DNA of 64,000 bases, from positions 3,709,501 to 3,773,500 of the forward strand of contig NZ_CP045318.1 in the NCBI RefSeq assembly GCF_009363255.1. Direction: 5' to 3'. The DNA comes from Roseivivax sp. THAF197b (GTDB taxonomy: Bacteria; Pseudomonadota; Alphaproteobacteria; Rhodobacterales; Rhodobacteraceae). Of this stretch, positions 27,554-35,947 are shown one piece after another (the stretch's first letter is position 1; each line of letters opens with the position of its first letter). The notes under the pieces are model-generated. The model was given only the letters and a program-made list of their open reading frames with translations, ran no database searches and was not told the DNA's origin. The position numbers and the translations under genes were made by a program.

Positions 27554-28411
27554 TCAATTCATTTCGGTAAAATACCGCGTAATCCGCGCGGCGATTTGGT
27601 CCGGTGCCTCTTCATGGGCCAGATGACCGAGCGCGTCCAGTCGTTCCACCTCCGCATGCTTCATGCGGTTGGCCGCCTTGGTTGCGGTCTCCGGTGGCAC
27701 GGTCCTGTCATTGTTCGCGACCAGAAACAGCGCGCGCGTCTCGAGCTTGGGCAGATCCGCAATCAAACCGGTCAACGTCCATTGCGCCATCATCAAAAGC
27801 GCACCTTCGATATGGGTGCGATTGCCCAGGAGACGGGCATAGAGCGCGGCACCGGCATCATCGATTTTCGAGCCTGTTCCATCCAGAAGCTGCCGAGCAC
27901 GGCTGGGCGCAACAAGTGTCTTGTGGATGAGATCGACGGCGAAGGGCAGGGTGGCAATCGCCCGCGCGGCGGCTGGAAAGACAACCCCCGCAAGCCCGTC
28001 AAATGGCTGAAGCGCGGGGTTGATCGCGACAACGGGTGGCTCATCGGGCAGCATCCGTGACAATCGAAGCGCAATGGCGCCGCCCGCCGAATGGCCAACA
28101 ATACCGCGGACCTGCCAACCCTCCTGATCGCAGAGGTGGTGAAGATCCTGCGCCATGCATTCCAGCGATGATCGTTGCCGCGACCCAAGCCGCGTATAGC
28201 CGTGCCCCGGCAGATCGATGGCAATGCAGGTGAATCCGGGGATCGCGGGCAGAACATCGCGCCAGCTATGGGTCGTACCGCCTGCACCATGCAGGAACAG
28301 CAGAACCGGGCCCGTCCCTGTGATCTGAACATGCCAATGATGCGGGCGCGCCATCACCATGCGGGAACATTCGGCCAGGGGCCAATCGGCGGGCGGTCCG
28401 GTCCGGGCCAT
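27554..28411 (-). CDS. bchO: BchO, alpha/beta hydrolase of Mg-chelatase operon
   Basis: A 285-residue alpha/beta hydrolase. It has HGAGGTTHSWRDVLP (oxyanion loop), IDLPGHGYTR, the nucleophile elbow GHSAGG and a C-terminal LGHLAHEEAPDQ with the catalytic His. BchO accompanies bchI and bchD in purple bacteria; it is needed for or helps Mg-chelatase function, though its reaction is not settled. The start at 28411 lies 1 bp beyond the bchD stop, consistent with operon translation; upstream in-frame residues are antisense or shadow bchD. Confidence 0.92.
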   Translation of the reverse strand: MARTGPPADWPLAECSRMVMARPHHWHVQITGTGPVLLFLHGAGGTTHSWRDVLPAIPGFTCIAIDLPGHGYTRLGSRQRSSLECMAQDLHHLCDQEGWQVRGIVGHSAGGAIALRLSRMLPDEPPVVAINPALQPFDGLAGVVFPAAARAIATLPFAVDLIHKTLVAPSRARQLLDGTGSKIDDAGAALYARLLGNRTHIEGALLMMAQWTLTGLIADLPKLETRALFLVANNDRTVPPETATKAANRMKHAEVERLDALGHLAHEEAPDQIAARITRYFTEMN

Positions 28412-28412
28412 C

Positions 28413-30092
28413 TCAGCCGCGCAAGGCATCGGTGACAGAGCGCGAAATCGACTGCGCATCAGCGCGGGGCAGGGCCATGTAGGTGGCACCCATCTTGGCC
28501 GACAGGACCGACAGATCGCCCTTGGGCCGCCGGTTCGTATCAAGCATCAGGGCAGGGAGGCCCATGGCCGCAATCTGGGCTGCGCATTGCGTGGCATCAC
28601 GCTCCGCAGCCTCCCGTCCGGGACCGGAGAGCCCGACATTCGCGCGCCCATCGGTCAAAACCGCGATGGAGGGGGACAGGCCCTGTCCTTGCGCACGGCG
28701 CGCCATCTCGGCGGCCGCCAGAAGACCGGCTGCAAGCGGGGTTCCTCCGCCACCGGGCAGGGCGCCCAGCGCACGTTTGGCTTGAACCAACGACCGGGTC
28801 GGCGCGAGCAGGATGTCGGCGCCTTCACCCCGAAAGGCAATCAGCGCCACGTGATCCCGGCTTGCATAGGCGTCGGCAAGCACGGTTTCGACCGCGCCTT
28901 TCGCTTCCGCCAATCGCGTCATTGCGGCGGAGCCCGAGGCATCCACCACGAAGATGATCAGCCTGTCAGACCGTTCTTCGTAAACTTTCACGCGGAAGTC
29001 ACTGGAATTCAGGATGAGACCGGTTCGTTCGGGCTGTGCCGCGCGCCGCATCCCTTGCCAGGGCGCGGCGCTGCGCAGGGTTGCAAACAGATCGAGCCGC
29101 GCATCGCAGCCCGGCATTCCTGGTTTCGCGGGCAGGGGACGTCCGCGTCGATTGCTGCGCCTTTTTCGCCCGGCACCTGCGCCCTGAAAGGCGGTCCGCG
29201 TCTTCGCCCTGTCGCTCAACGCATGGAGCGCGCCGTCGGGCAGGATTGCGCGGACGGCCTCGATCAGAAGCTCGTCGGGGATGTCGAAGGTATCGCCATC
29301 GTCGGGGTCTTGATCGGGGGCAGTCTCGGGCTCCGCCATATCCGTATCGGGCGGTGTCTCGGCGTCGTCCTCGGGCAGCTGGGTTGCGCGATGCGCGTAG
29401 ACAAGCTCGGCCGCGATGCTCAGATCATCACTCGAAACGGTTTTTCGCCTGTTCAGAGCCGCATTTGCCCGCGCAGCTGCAAGGGCGAGCAGGGGCGGGC
29501 GCATCGATGCGATACCAAAGCGCAAAGCGGTAATGGTGAGCGCCGAAATGGCATCGTCTGGAACAGCGATGGTCGGCAGGGCGTCGCGCGCCGCGGCTAG
29601 ATCCGCCTCCGAAATGGCAAGCTCGGACAATTCCATCGCACGCATGCCATCGAGATCGACCATGAAGGCCAGCCGATCTGTGAGCACATTCGGGGCCGCC
29701 TCGTCGTCGATCCCCTCATCCACGAGGATCATCGGCGCGAAGCGGCCCTGATCCAGCTGCTGGGCAAAGCGTGCCGCGCGACCGGGGCGCGTGCGTTCGG
29801 CCATGGTCAGAAGCGCAGTGCCGGGCTTCGAAATCAGACCCAGTTTCTGCACGATACGGCCCTTGGATAATGTTTCGGCGATATCCATGCCACCGAACAC
29901 CGCGTCGTCATCGAGCGTCGGGGCAATCCGAGTGAATGGGGCCAAAGCGTTGGGTGCCGTGGCGAGAAATGCGTCCCGGACCGGGCAGGCGCGGGCCCGC
30001 AGATGCAAGCCGCCCAAGCCACCGGGGTCGACCGCGATCAGGGTCAGGGCAAGATGACCCGCCACCCATGTCTCGGTCCGGTCCTGCTTCAT
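28413..30092 (-). CDS. bchD: Magnesium chelatase subunit D
   Basis: A 559-residue BchD. The N-terminal AAA-like domain (about 1-230) lacks a proper Walker A, as in the family. An acidic Pro/Asp-rich linker (about 235-265, DDAETPPDTDMAEPETAPD) follows, then the C-terminal integrin-I domain with the MIDAS motif VVDASGSAAM and VAPTRSL/GGGTPLA region. BchD bridges BchI hexamers and BchH for ATP-driven Mg insertion into protoporphyrin IX, the first committed step of bacteriochlorophyll synthesis. It overlaps bchI by 4 bp. Confidence 0.95.
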   Translation of the reverse strand: MKQDRTETWVAGHLALTLIAVDPGGLGGLHLRARACPVRDAFLATAPNALAPFTRIAPTLDDDAVFGGMDIAETLSKGRIVQKLGLISKPGTALLTMAERTRPGRAARFAQQLDQGRFAPMILVDEGIDDEAAPNVLTDRLAFMVDLDGMRAMELSELAISEADLAAARDALPTIAVPDDAISALTITALRFGIASMRPPLLALAAARANAALNRRKTVSSDDLSIAAELVYAHRATQLPEDDAETPPDTDMAEPETAPDQDPDDGDTFDIPDELLIEAVRAILPDGALHALSDRAKTRTAFQGAGAGRKRRSNRRGRPLPAKPGMPGCDARLDLFATLRSAAPWQGMRRAAQPERTGLILNSSDFRVKVYEERSDRLIIFVVDASGSAAMTRLAEAKGAVETVLADAYASRDHVALIAFRGEGADILLAPTRSLVQAKRALGALPGGGGTPLAAGLLAAAEMARRAQGQGLSPSIAVLTDGRANVGLSGPGREAAERDATQCAAQIAAMGLPALMLDTNRRPKGDLSVLSAKMGATYMALPRADAQSISRSVTDALRG

Positions 30093-31093
30093 GCCAGGAT
30101 GTCTTCCATCATGCGGGTGACGCGCGCGCTGCTGCCCGCTTCGTCAAGCGGATCACGACGTAGCCGGTGGGATAGCGCCATGGGCGCGACGGTTCTGATA
30201 TGCGTCCGGGTGATCCGGTCCGAACCCTCGTAGGCGGCTTGCGCCCGTGCCGCGCGCAGGAGGGTCAATTCGCCCCGTAGCCCATCCGATCCGAGGGCGA
30301 GGCACAGCTCCGCGCAATCGCGCAAAGCGGCATCTTTCGTCTCTATTCCAGCCAAAGATGCCCGTGCCGCGAGGATCGTGTTGCGAATATTCAGGTCCTC
30401 GGCGCGCCATTTCTGCAGGAAGGCTTCGGGGTTCACATCATAGGCCGCACGCCGCCGGATCACGTCGATGCGTTCTTCCACATCCTGCGGGGACCGGACC
30501 TCGACCGAGAGACCGAACCGGTCAAGGAGCTGGGGCCGCAACTCGCCTTCCTCGGGATTGCCGGAGCCCACCAGCACGAAACGGGCGTCATGCCGGACCG
30601 ATAGACCTTCGCGCTCGATCAGGTTTTCGCCGGAGGCAGCGACATCGAGAAGCAGATCGACGATATGATCCTCAAGAAGGTTCACCTCGTCGATATAGAG
30701 GTAGCCGCGATTGGCACGGGCCAGCAGTCCCGGCTCATAGGCCTTTTCGCCCCGGGTGATCGCCCGTTCGATATCGAGGGCGCCAACCACGCGGTCTTCC
30801 GTCGCCCCCAGTGGTAGGTCGATCACGGGCGTCGGAATTTCGATACTCTCCTCGCCCGCGCCCCGGTCCCATTCGGGCACATCCGTCAGCGTCTCGGCAT
30901 TGGTCGCACTGCCCTGAACCACGGAGATCGGCGGTAACAGAGCCGCCAATGCGCGAACCGCCGTCGATTTGCCGGTCCCGCGATCCCCGAAGACCAGGAC
31001 GCCACCGATGCCGGGGTCGATCGCAGTCAGGATCATCGCGGTTTTCATCTGCGTCTGGCCGACAATGGCGGAGAATGGGAACGGATGTTTCAT
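30089..31093 (-). CDS. bchI: Magnesium chelatase ATPase subunit I
   Basis: A 334-residue AAA+ ATPase. FPFSAIVGQTQMKTAMIL opens the fold, Walker A is GDRGTGKST near residue 35, Walker B is YIDEVNLLEDHIVDLLLD, and sensor 1 GSGNPEEGELRPQLLDRFG follows. It hydrolyses ATP to drive Mg insertion with BchD and BchH. The ATG at 31093 overlaps the crtA stop (ATGA), so crtA-bchI-bchD is a translationally coupled run. Confidence 0.96.
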   Translation of the reverse strand: MKHPFPFSAIVGQTQMKTAMILTAIDPGIGGVLVFGDRGTGKSTAVRALAALLPPISVVQGSATNAETLTDVPEWDRGAGEESIEIPTPVIDLPLGATEDRVVGALDIERAITRGEKAYEPGLLARANRGYLYIDEVNLLEDHIVDLLLDVAASGENLIEREGLSVRHDARFVLVGSGNPEEGELRPQLLDRFGLSVEVRSPQDVEERIDVIRRRAAYDVNPEAFLQKWRAEDLNIRNTILAARASLAGIETKDAALRDCAELCLALGSDGLRGELTLLRAARAQAAYEGSDRITRTHIRTVAPMALSHRLRRDPLDEAGSSARVTRMMEDILA

Positions 31094-31812
31094 CGTTGTC
31101 CCTCCTGAGATGTGATGAATGAGCCCAGGCGAGGGCTTTGCCCATCCCAGGAGCCCTGCTCTCCGGTCACTCGGAAACGGGCATAGAGTTCTTCCTTGAA
31201 CCACCGACCGGATCGAACCGCATCGATGGCAGCGGCATGGGGGCCGCTCTTGCGGGCAAAGGCGCCCATGCTTTTCGCGTCAGGCCAGATCGAGAAGGTG
31301 ACCTGGTGCAGAAGCGGCACCTCACCAATCCCGATCTTGAACATCACGTTCGGGTCGGCACCGATCATCCGGCTGATATCCGGCACGCGGTTCCAGAAGC
31401 GCGCCGCGATGGCGGGTTTGACCGTTGCGCGCGTCAGCGCCACGAGCGGGCCTTCATGCGTATCGCGCTGGACCTCGAACGGGGCGATGCCGGACCAGGC
31501 TCCACGGGTCGAAATGGGAGACAGGAACACGGTCCATTCTTCCGCGGCGCGGGCACGATAGAGCGTCCAGGGCCGGGCGATCTTGATCGCATCGCGGGCC
31601 TGTGCGTCGTCATCGAACACCGACAGGATCGCGTAGACGGCGGTATTGGGGATCGGAGTGAAGCCCTCGCCCGTGCCCGAGCCACACAACTTCCAGAAGC
31701 TCAAACCCGGCACTTTGCGCATCATGGGGCGCGCAAAAGCCATCATCGCGAGTGCCCAGCTTCTGGCCGAGAGTCCGTCGAAGCGGAAAAGGGTGAGGCT
31801 GACGCTCTGCAT
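31090..31812 (-). CDS. crtA: Spheroidene monooxygenase CrtA
   Basis: A 240-residue CrtA, which matches the family length. It has MQSVSLTLFRFDG, the FWKLCGSGTGEGFTPIPNTAVYAIL block and FSIWPDAKSMGAFAR near the C-terminus. It oxidises spheroidene to spheroidenone, normally when oxygen is present, so the strain probably makes the red ketocarotenoid. The ATG at 31812 is chosen by homology; in-frame upstream codons run across the promoter and into crtI antisense. Two PpsR sites lie 16 and 90 bp upstream. Confidence 0.94.
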   Translation of the reverse strand: MQSVSLTLFRFDGLSARSWALAMMAFARPMMRKVPGLSFWKLCGSGTGEGFTPIPNTAVYAILSVFDDDAQARDAIKIARPWTLYRARAAEEWTVFLSPISTRGAWSGIAPFEVQRDTHEGPLVALTRATVKPAIAARFWNRVPDISRMIGADPNVMFKIGIGEVPLLHQVTFSIWPDAKSMGAFARKSGPHAAAIDAVRSGRWFKEELYARFRVTGEQGSWDGQSPRLGSFITSQEGQR

Positions 31813-31827
31813 AAAAGAATCCAAGAC

Positions 31828-31845
31828 TGTCAAGAAAGACTGACA
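31828..31845. promoter_or_regulatory. PpsR/CrtJ operator, crtA side
   Basis: TGTCAAGAAAGACTGACA matches TGT-N12-ACA with the extended ends (TGTCA...TGACA) seen in the other sites here. It is 16 bp from the crtA start codon and 74 bp, about seven helical turns, from the second site in the same intergenic region. Confidence 0.88.
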
Positions 31846-31901
31846 TATATATTGCCTTATGAAAAGCTTCTCCGTGTCGCAGACCCCTGAAACACCGAGA
31901 T

Positions 31902-31919
31902 TGTAAGAAAAAGTTGACA
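31902..31919. promoter_or_regulatory. PpsR/CrtJ operator, crtI side
   Basis: TGTAAGAAAAAGTTGACA matches TGT-N12-ACA and ends 16 bp before the crtI ATG. Its TTGACA end is too close to the start codon to serve as a -35 box for crtI. Confidence 0.88.
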
Positions 31920-31935
31920 GTGCTAGGATGATCCA

Positions 31936-33483
31936 ATGACACGCATTGACACAACGCTGATCGAAGCTGCGCGCCTGAAAACCGGACCGCATGCGGTGGT
32001 GATCGGCGCGGGGCTGGGTGGACTGGCCTCCGCGATGCGGCTTGGCGCGATGGGCTATCGCGTCACGGTGATGGATCGCCTCGATGTCCCAGGGGGGCGC
32101 GGTTCTGCGATCTGGAAAGAGGGGCATCGGTTCGATCTTGGTCCCACGATCGTGACCGTGCCCCAGATCTTTCGGGAATTATGGGCCGCCTGTGGTCGCA
32201 AGCTCGAAGATTATATCGACCTGCGCCCGCTCGATCCGTTCTACGAAATCCGCTGGCCGGACGGATCGAAATTCGAGGCCTCGGGCGACACCGAACGCAT
32301 GGTCGAGGAAGTGCGCCGCCTGTCACCGGGCGATGTGGCGGGATATCGCAAGTTTCTGCAGGATTCAGAGGCGCGCTACTGGTTTGGCTTCGAGGATCTG
32401 GGCCGCCGCTCGATGCACCGTTTGCGCGACCTGATAGCCGTTCTGCCCACCTTCGCGCGGATGCGGGCGGATCGGTCGGTCTATGCCCATGCCGCGCGGC
32501 GCGTGAGGGACGAACGGCTGCGCATGGCTTTGTCCTTTCATCCGCTATTCATCGGCGGCGATCCGTTCAACGTGACCTCGATGTATATCCTTGTCAGTCA
32601 TCTCGAGAAGGAATTCGGCGTCTATTACGCCATGGGAGGCGTGGCAGAGATGGCCCGCGTCATGGCCAATATCGTGTCGGAGCAGGGCGGTGCCGTGCGC
32701 ATGGAGACCGAGGTTGACGAAATCCTGTTCGATGGTGACTGTGCGACCGGCGTGCGCCTGGCCGACGGCGAGGAGATCCGTGCGGACCTGGTCGTGTCGA
32801 ACGCCGATGCGGGCTGGACCTATTCCAAGCTGATGCGCAACCGCCCGAAGAAACGCTGGACGGATCCCAAGCTCGATCGCTCGCGCTGGTCGATGGGTCT
32901 GTTCGTCTGGTATTTCGGCACGAAGGGCACGCGCGATATGTGGCCCGATGTCGGCCACCACACGATCCTGAACGGTCCGCGCTACAAGGGTCTGGTCAAG
33001 GACATCTTCATCAACGGCAAGCTGTCCGATGACATGTCGCTCTATGTTCACAGGCCAAGCGTCACGGATCCCAGCGTGGCGCCCGACGGGGATGACACAT
33101 TCTACGTCCTCTCCCCGGTGCCGCATCTCGGACATGACAACGGTGTGGATTGGACCACGCAGCGGGAGGTCTACCGCAAGAAGGTCGAACAGGTGCTCGA
33201 GACGCAATTGCTACCGGGTCTTGCCAAGCATCTCGGGCCGGAGGAAATCCTCACCCCGCTTGAGTTCAAATCGCGCTACAACGCCCCGCATGGCACCGGT
33301 TTCTCGATAGAGCCGCGCATCCTGCAAAGCGCATGGTTCCGCCCGCATAACGTCAGCGAAGAGGCCGATGGACTGTTCCTGACGGGGGCCGGCACCCATC
33401 CCGGCGCGGGATTGCCGGGTGTGATTTCCTCGGCGGAGGTTCTGGCGCAGCTAGTGCCCGTTCCGAGCGAGGTGGATCGATGA
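31936..33483 (+). CDS. crtI: Phytoene desaturase CrtI
   Basis: A 515-residue CrtI. The FAD-binding motif is VVIGAGLGGLASAMRLGAMGYRV with LDVPGGRGS near residue 20-55. The C-terminal bacterial-type desaturase signature contains LTGAGTHPGAGLPGVISSAEV. It desaturates phytoene to neurosporene or lycopene at the membrane. The ATG follows an AGGA site at 8-bp spacing. The stop overlaps the crtB ATG (ATGA). A PpsR site lies just upstream. Confidence 0.96.
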   Translation: MTRIDTTLIEAARLKTGPHAVVIGAGLGGLASAMRLGAMGYRVTVMDRLDVPGGRGSAIWKEGHRFDLGPTIVTVPQIFRELWAACGRKLEDYIDLRPLDPFYEIRWPDGSKFEASGDTERMVEEVRRLSPGDVAGYRKFLQDSEARYWFGFEDLGRRSMHRLRDLIAVLPTFARMRADRSVYAHAARRVRDERLRMALSFHPLFIGGDPFNVTSMYILVSHLEKEFGVYYAMGGVAEMARVMANIVSEQGGAVRMETEVDEILFDGDCATGVRLADGEEIRADLVVSNADAGWTYSKLMRNRPKKRWTDPKLDRSRWSMGLFVWYFGTKGTRDMWPDVGHHTILNGPRYKGLVKDIFINGKLSDDMSLYVHRPSVTDPSVAPDGDDTFYVLSPVPHLGHDNGVDWTTQREVYRKKVEQVLETQLLPGLAKHLGPEEILTPLEFKSRYNAPHGTGFSIEPRILQSAWFRPHNVSEEADGLFLTGAGTHPGAGLPGVISSAEVLAQLVPVPSEVDR

Positions 33484-34520
33484 TCGCACCGGCTGACATG
33501 ATCGCCTGCCGCGAGGCAATCCGTCATGGATCGCTGTCGTTTCATGCCGCATCGAAGCTTCTGCCCGCCCGAGTGCGCGACCCGGCCCTGGCGCTTTATG
33601 CATTCTGCCGTCTGGCGGATGACGAGGTTGATCTGAACGCCCACAAGGCGGAAGCCGTGCTCCGGCTGCGCGACCGTCTTGACCGGGTGTATGAGGGCCG
33701 ACCGAAAAATGCCGCGCCGGACCGGGCCTTCGCCGCGGTGGTCGAGGATTTCGACATGCCGCGCGCCATTCCGGAAGCCCTGCTTGAAGGACTGGGCTGG
33801 GACGCGACCGAACGGCGCTATGCGACCCTGTCGGAATTGCGAGACTATTCCGCCCGTGTTGCCGCAACCGTGGGTGTGATGATGTGCGTCCTGATGCGCG
33901 TGCGCGATCCCCATGCACTGGCCCGGGCGGCGGATCTGGGCGTTGCGATGCAATTGACGAATATCGCGCGGGACGTCGGTGAAGATGCCCGCGAGGGTCG
34001 CCTGTACCTGCCGCTCGAATGGCTGGATCAGGCTGGAATAGAGCCGCAATCCTTCCTGGCGAACCCCACACCGAGCCCGGAGCTGCGGCGTATCGTGCGC
34101 CGCCTTCTCGCCGAAGCCACGCGGCTTTACTTACGTGCGGAGGCCGGTCTTTCCGCGCTGCCCTTCGATTGTCGACCCGGCATCTATGCGGCAAGGCACA
34201 TCTATGACGGCATCGGCGGCAATCTCGCCCGCGCGGGCCATGACAGCATCACGCAGCGCGCTCGCACCTCCAAAGCGCAAAAGATCGGCTGGCTGGCCAT
34301 GTCGACGATGCGCACCGGCATAAGCGCCGTCGTGCCGCGTTCGGCTGTGCTGTATGCGCGCCCGCTCGAGGAGACGCGTTTCCTCGTGGATGCCGCGGCT
34401 GCACAGCGTCCCGAGGCGTGGAGCCGTCAGGATGCGCTGTTCTCGGTCCTGTCGCAGCTTGCCGAACGCGACCAGCGGCGCGGGGCGTCCTTGATTGACG
34501 ACGGGGTCCGCTCTACCTGA
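33480..34520 (+). CDS. crtB: Phytoene synthase CrtB
   Basis: A 346-residue CrtB. It has the first Asp-rich motif ADDEVD (FCRLADDEVD) and the second LTNIARDVGEDAREGRLYLP, with YCYRVAGTVG replaced by YSARVAATVG in this clade. It condenses two GGPP molecules to phytoene. It is translationally coupled to crtI and is followed 5 bp later by tspO. Confidence 0.96.
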   Translation: MIAPADMIACREAIRHGSLSFHAASKLLPARVRDPALALYAFCRLADDEVDLNAHKAEAVLRLRDRLDRVYEGRPKNAAPDRAFAAVVEDFDMPRAIPEALLEGLGWDATERRYATLSELRDYSARVAATVGVMMCVLMRVRDPHALARAADLGVAMQLTNIARDVGEDAREGRLYLPLEWLDQAGIEPQSFLANPTPSPELRRIVRRLLAEATRLYLRAEAGLSALPFDCRPGIYAARHIYDGIGGNLARAGHDSITQRARTSKAQKIGWLAMSTMRTGISAVVPRSAVLYARPLEETRFLVDAAAAQRPEAWSRQDALFSVLSQLAERDQRRGASLIDDGVRST

Positions 34521-34525
34521 GCTTC

Positions 34526-35008
34526 ATGTTCTGGATTCTGTTCCTGCTGTTTCTCGCAGCCTGCTTCGCCGCTGGCACCACGGGCGCGATTTTTCCGCCC
34601 GGTCCCTGGTATCGCAATCTCGAAAAACCGTCCTGGACGCCGCCTGACTGGGCGTTCCCGGTGACCTGGACCACGCTTTACCTGTGCATGTCGGTGGCAG
34701 GCGCCCGGCTTGCGCTGAGCGACGGAAACGAGATCGCGATGGCGCTCTGGGCGCTTCAGATCGCACTCAATGCCCTGTGGACGCCGGTCTTTTTCGGACT
34801 GAAGCGGATCAAGAGCGGCATGCTGGTGCTGTCGTTTCTCTGGCTTTCGGTGGCTGCGAGCGTGGTGGTGTTCTGGAGTGTTGACCAGATCGCGGGTTTC
34901 CTGTTCCTGCCCTACCTGGTCTGGGTCTCGATCGCGGGCGCGCTGAACGCAGCCGTCTGGCGGCTGAACCCCGACGAGGCCGCGAACCCGCCTGCGCAAG
35001 CGACCTGA
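34526..35008 (+). CDS. tspO: TspO/MBR tryptophan-rich sensory protein
   Basis: A 160-residue, five-helix membrane protein. Signatures include the P-W-Y...KPSWTPPDWAFPVTWTTLYLCM stretch and the NALWTPVFFGLKR helix. In Rhodobacter, TspO (CrtK) sits in the outer membrane, binds tetrapyrroles and down-regulates photosynthesis genes through the AppA/PpsR path in response to oxygen. It follows crtB by 5 bp and is convergent with crtC 12 bp away. Confidence 0.95.
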   Translation: MFWILFLLFLAACFAAGTTGAIFPPGPWYRNLEKPSWTPPDWAFPVTWTTLYLCMSVAGARLALSDGNEIAMALWALQIALNALWTPVFFGLKRIKSGMLVLSFLWLSVAASVVVFWSVDQIAGFLFLPYLVWVSIAGALNAAVWRLNPDEAANPPAQAT

Positions 35009-35020
35009 GGCACGATCCGG

Positions 35021-35947
35021 TCAGTCCTCGAAGGTCCAGCGCGACTTCCGGGGTACGCGAACAGCGATCATTGGCTTCAGCCAAGGATTTGCAAACCGCT
35101 TCAGATCAAGCGCCTCATGGACACCGACCGCGCTTTCTCCGCCAAGTCTGGTTTCCACCATGGAGCGTGAATAGAACGGCGCGTCGAGCATGTTCATCAC
35201 CTGCCGCGGCTTGGCCTCCTCATCGCCGCGCGTGGCGCGCTTCACCTGCCAAAGGCTTCGGCGCATCGGCCGATGTTTGGGAAGCGCCACGTCATAGACT
35301 TTGCCGTCCGGATCGAACGTCGCGGCCTGCGCGAGGTGCGAGCCGTCATGGCGCTGGGCATCGTAAAAGCAGGTGGCACCTTTTTGCGTGGGATACCGCC
35401 CCCAGGTCCAATAGGCGAAATCATCCTCGAGCGCGCGTGTGCCGAAATTGGCGTCGAAATAGCCGTGGCCTTTCCACTGCCAGCCCGTTTCTTCCATATC
35501 GACCTCGATGCTGGAGACAGGCGCAAAGGGACGCCAGATATGCGCGCCGTCATTGGTAAGCGGCAATTCCTGATCCGTCACCGCGCTGGGGGTCACGCGA
35601 ATCATACCTCGGACGCGTCGCAGCTGCGGCGGCGCGGTCACCTCGTCGACCTCGATCACCAATTGATTGCCGTTCCAACCCATCGCTGACGGGCCGATCT
35701 GGATGCGTTCGGGGCTTTGCCGCAGAGCGGAGCGACCGCGATCCGTCATCGTGAACCGCCCGCGTGGACCGTAGGTCGCGACATTCATGCAGACATGGTT
35801 TTCGGGGTCCTTGCGTCCGGACCAGCGATACCAGGGCGAGAAGACAGAGCCTATGAAGGCGATGATCGAGATGGCCCGGCAGCCGTCATCGCTGATGCCG
35901 TCGACATACCACCACGCGTAGCCGTTCGGCGGGACCGCGAGGTTGAA
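35021..35947 (-). CDS. crtC: Carotenoid 1,2-hydratase CrtC (start unresolved)
   Basis: About 308 residues of CrtC, the enzyme that hydrates neurosporene to hydroxyneurosporene. The C-terminal 281 residues from IIAFIGSVFSPWYRWSGRKDPENH match the usual protein. Before them, FNLAVPPNGYAWWYVDGISDDG also looks like real CrtC sequence, but no ATG, GTG, TTG or CTG in this frame lies at its head. The upper coordinate given is the first codon of that segment, not a start codon. The 5' part overlaps the end of crtD by about 97 bp in another frame. Function is confident; the true start is unknown. Confidence 0.82.
   Translation of the reverse strand, partial: FNLAVPPNGYAWWYVDGISDDGCRAISIIAFIGSVFSPWYRWSGRKDPENHVCMNVATYGPRGRFTMTDRGRSALRQSPERIQIGPSAMGWNGNQLVIEVDEVTAPPQLRRVRGMIRVTPSAVTDQELPLTNDGAHIWRPFAPVSSIEVDMEETGWQWKGHGYFDANFGTRALEDDFAYWTWGRYPTQKGATCFYDAQRHDGSHLAQAATFDPDGKVYDVALPKHRPMRRSLWQVKRATRGDEEAKPRQVMNMLDAPFYSRSMVETRLGGESAVGVHEALDLKRFANPWLKPMIAVRVPRKSRWTFED

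Noticed and set aside
31914..31919. TTGACA as the -35 of crtI
   Set aside because: A -10 at 16-18 bp would fall on or after the crtI ATG, so the hexamer is best read as part of the PpsR operator.
31813..32127. A longer crtA reaching into crtI
   Set aside because: The extra residues cross the divergent promoter and PpsR sites and are antisense to crtI; the 240-residue CrtA from 31812 has the normal length.
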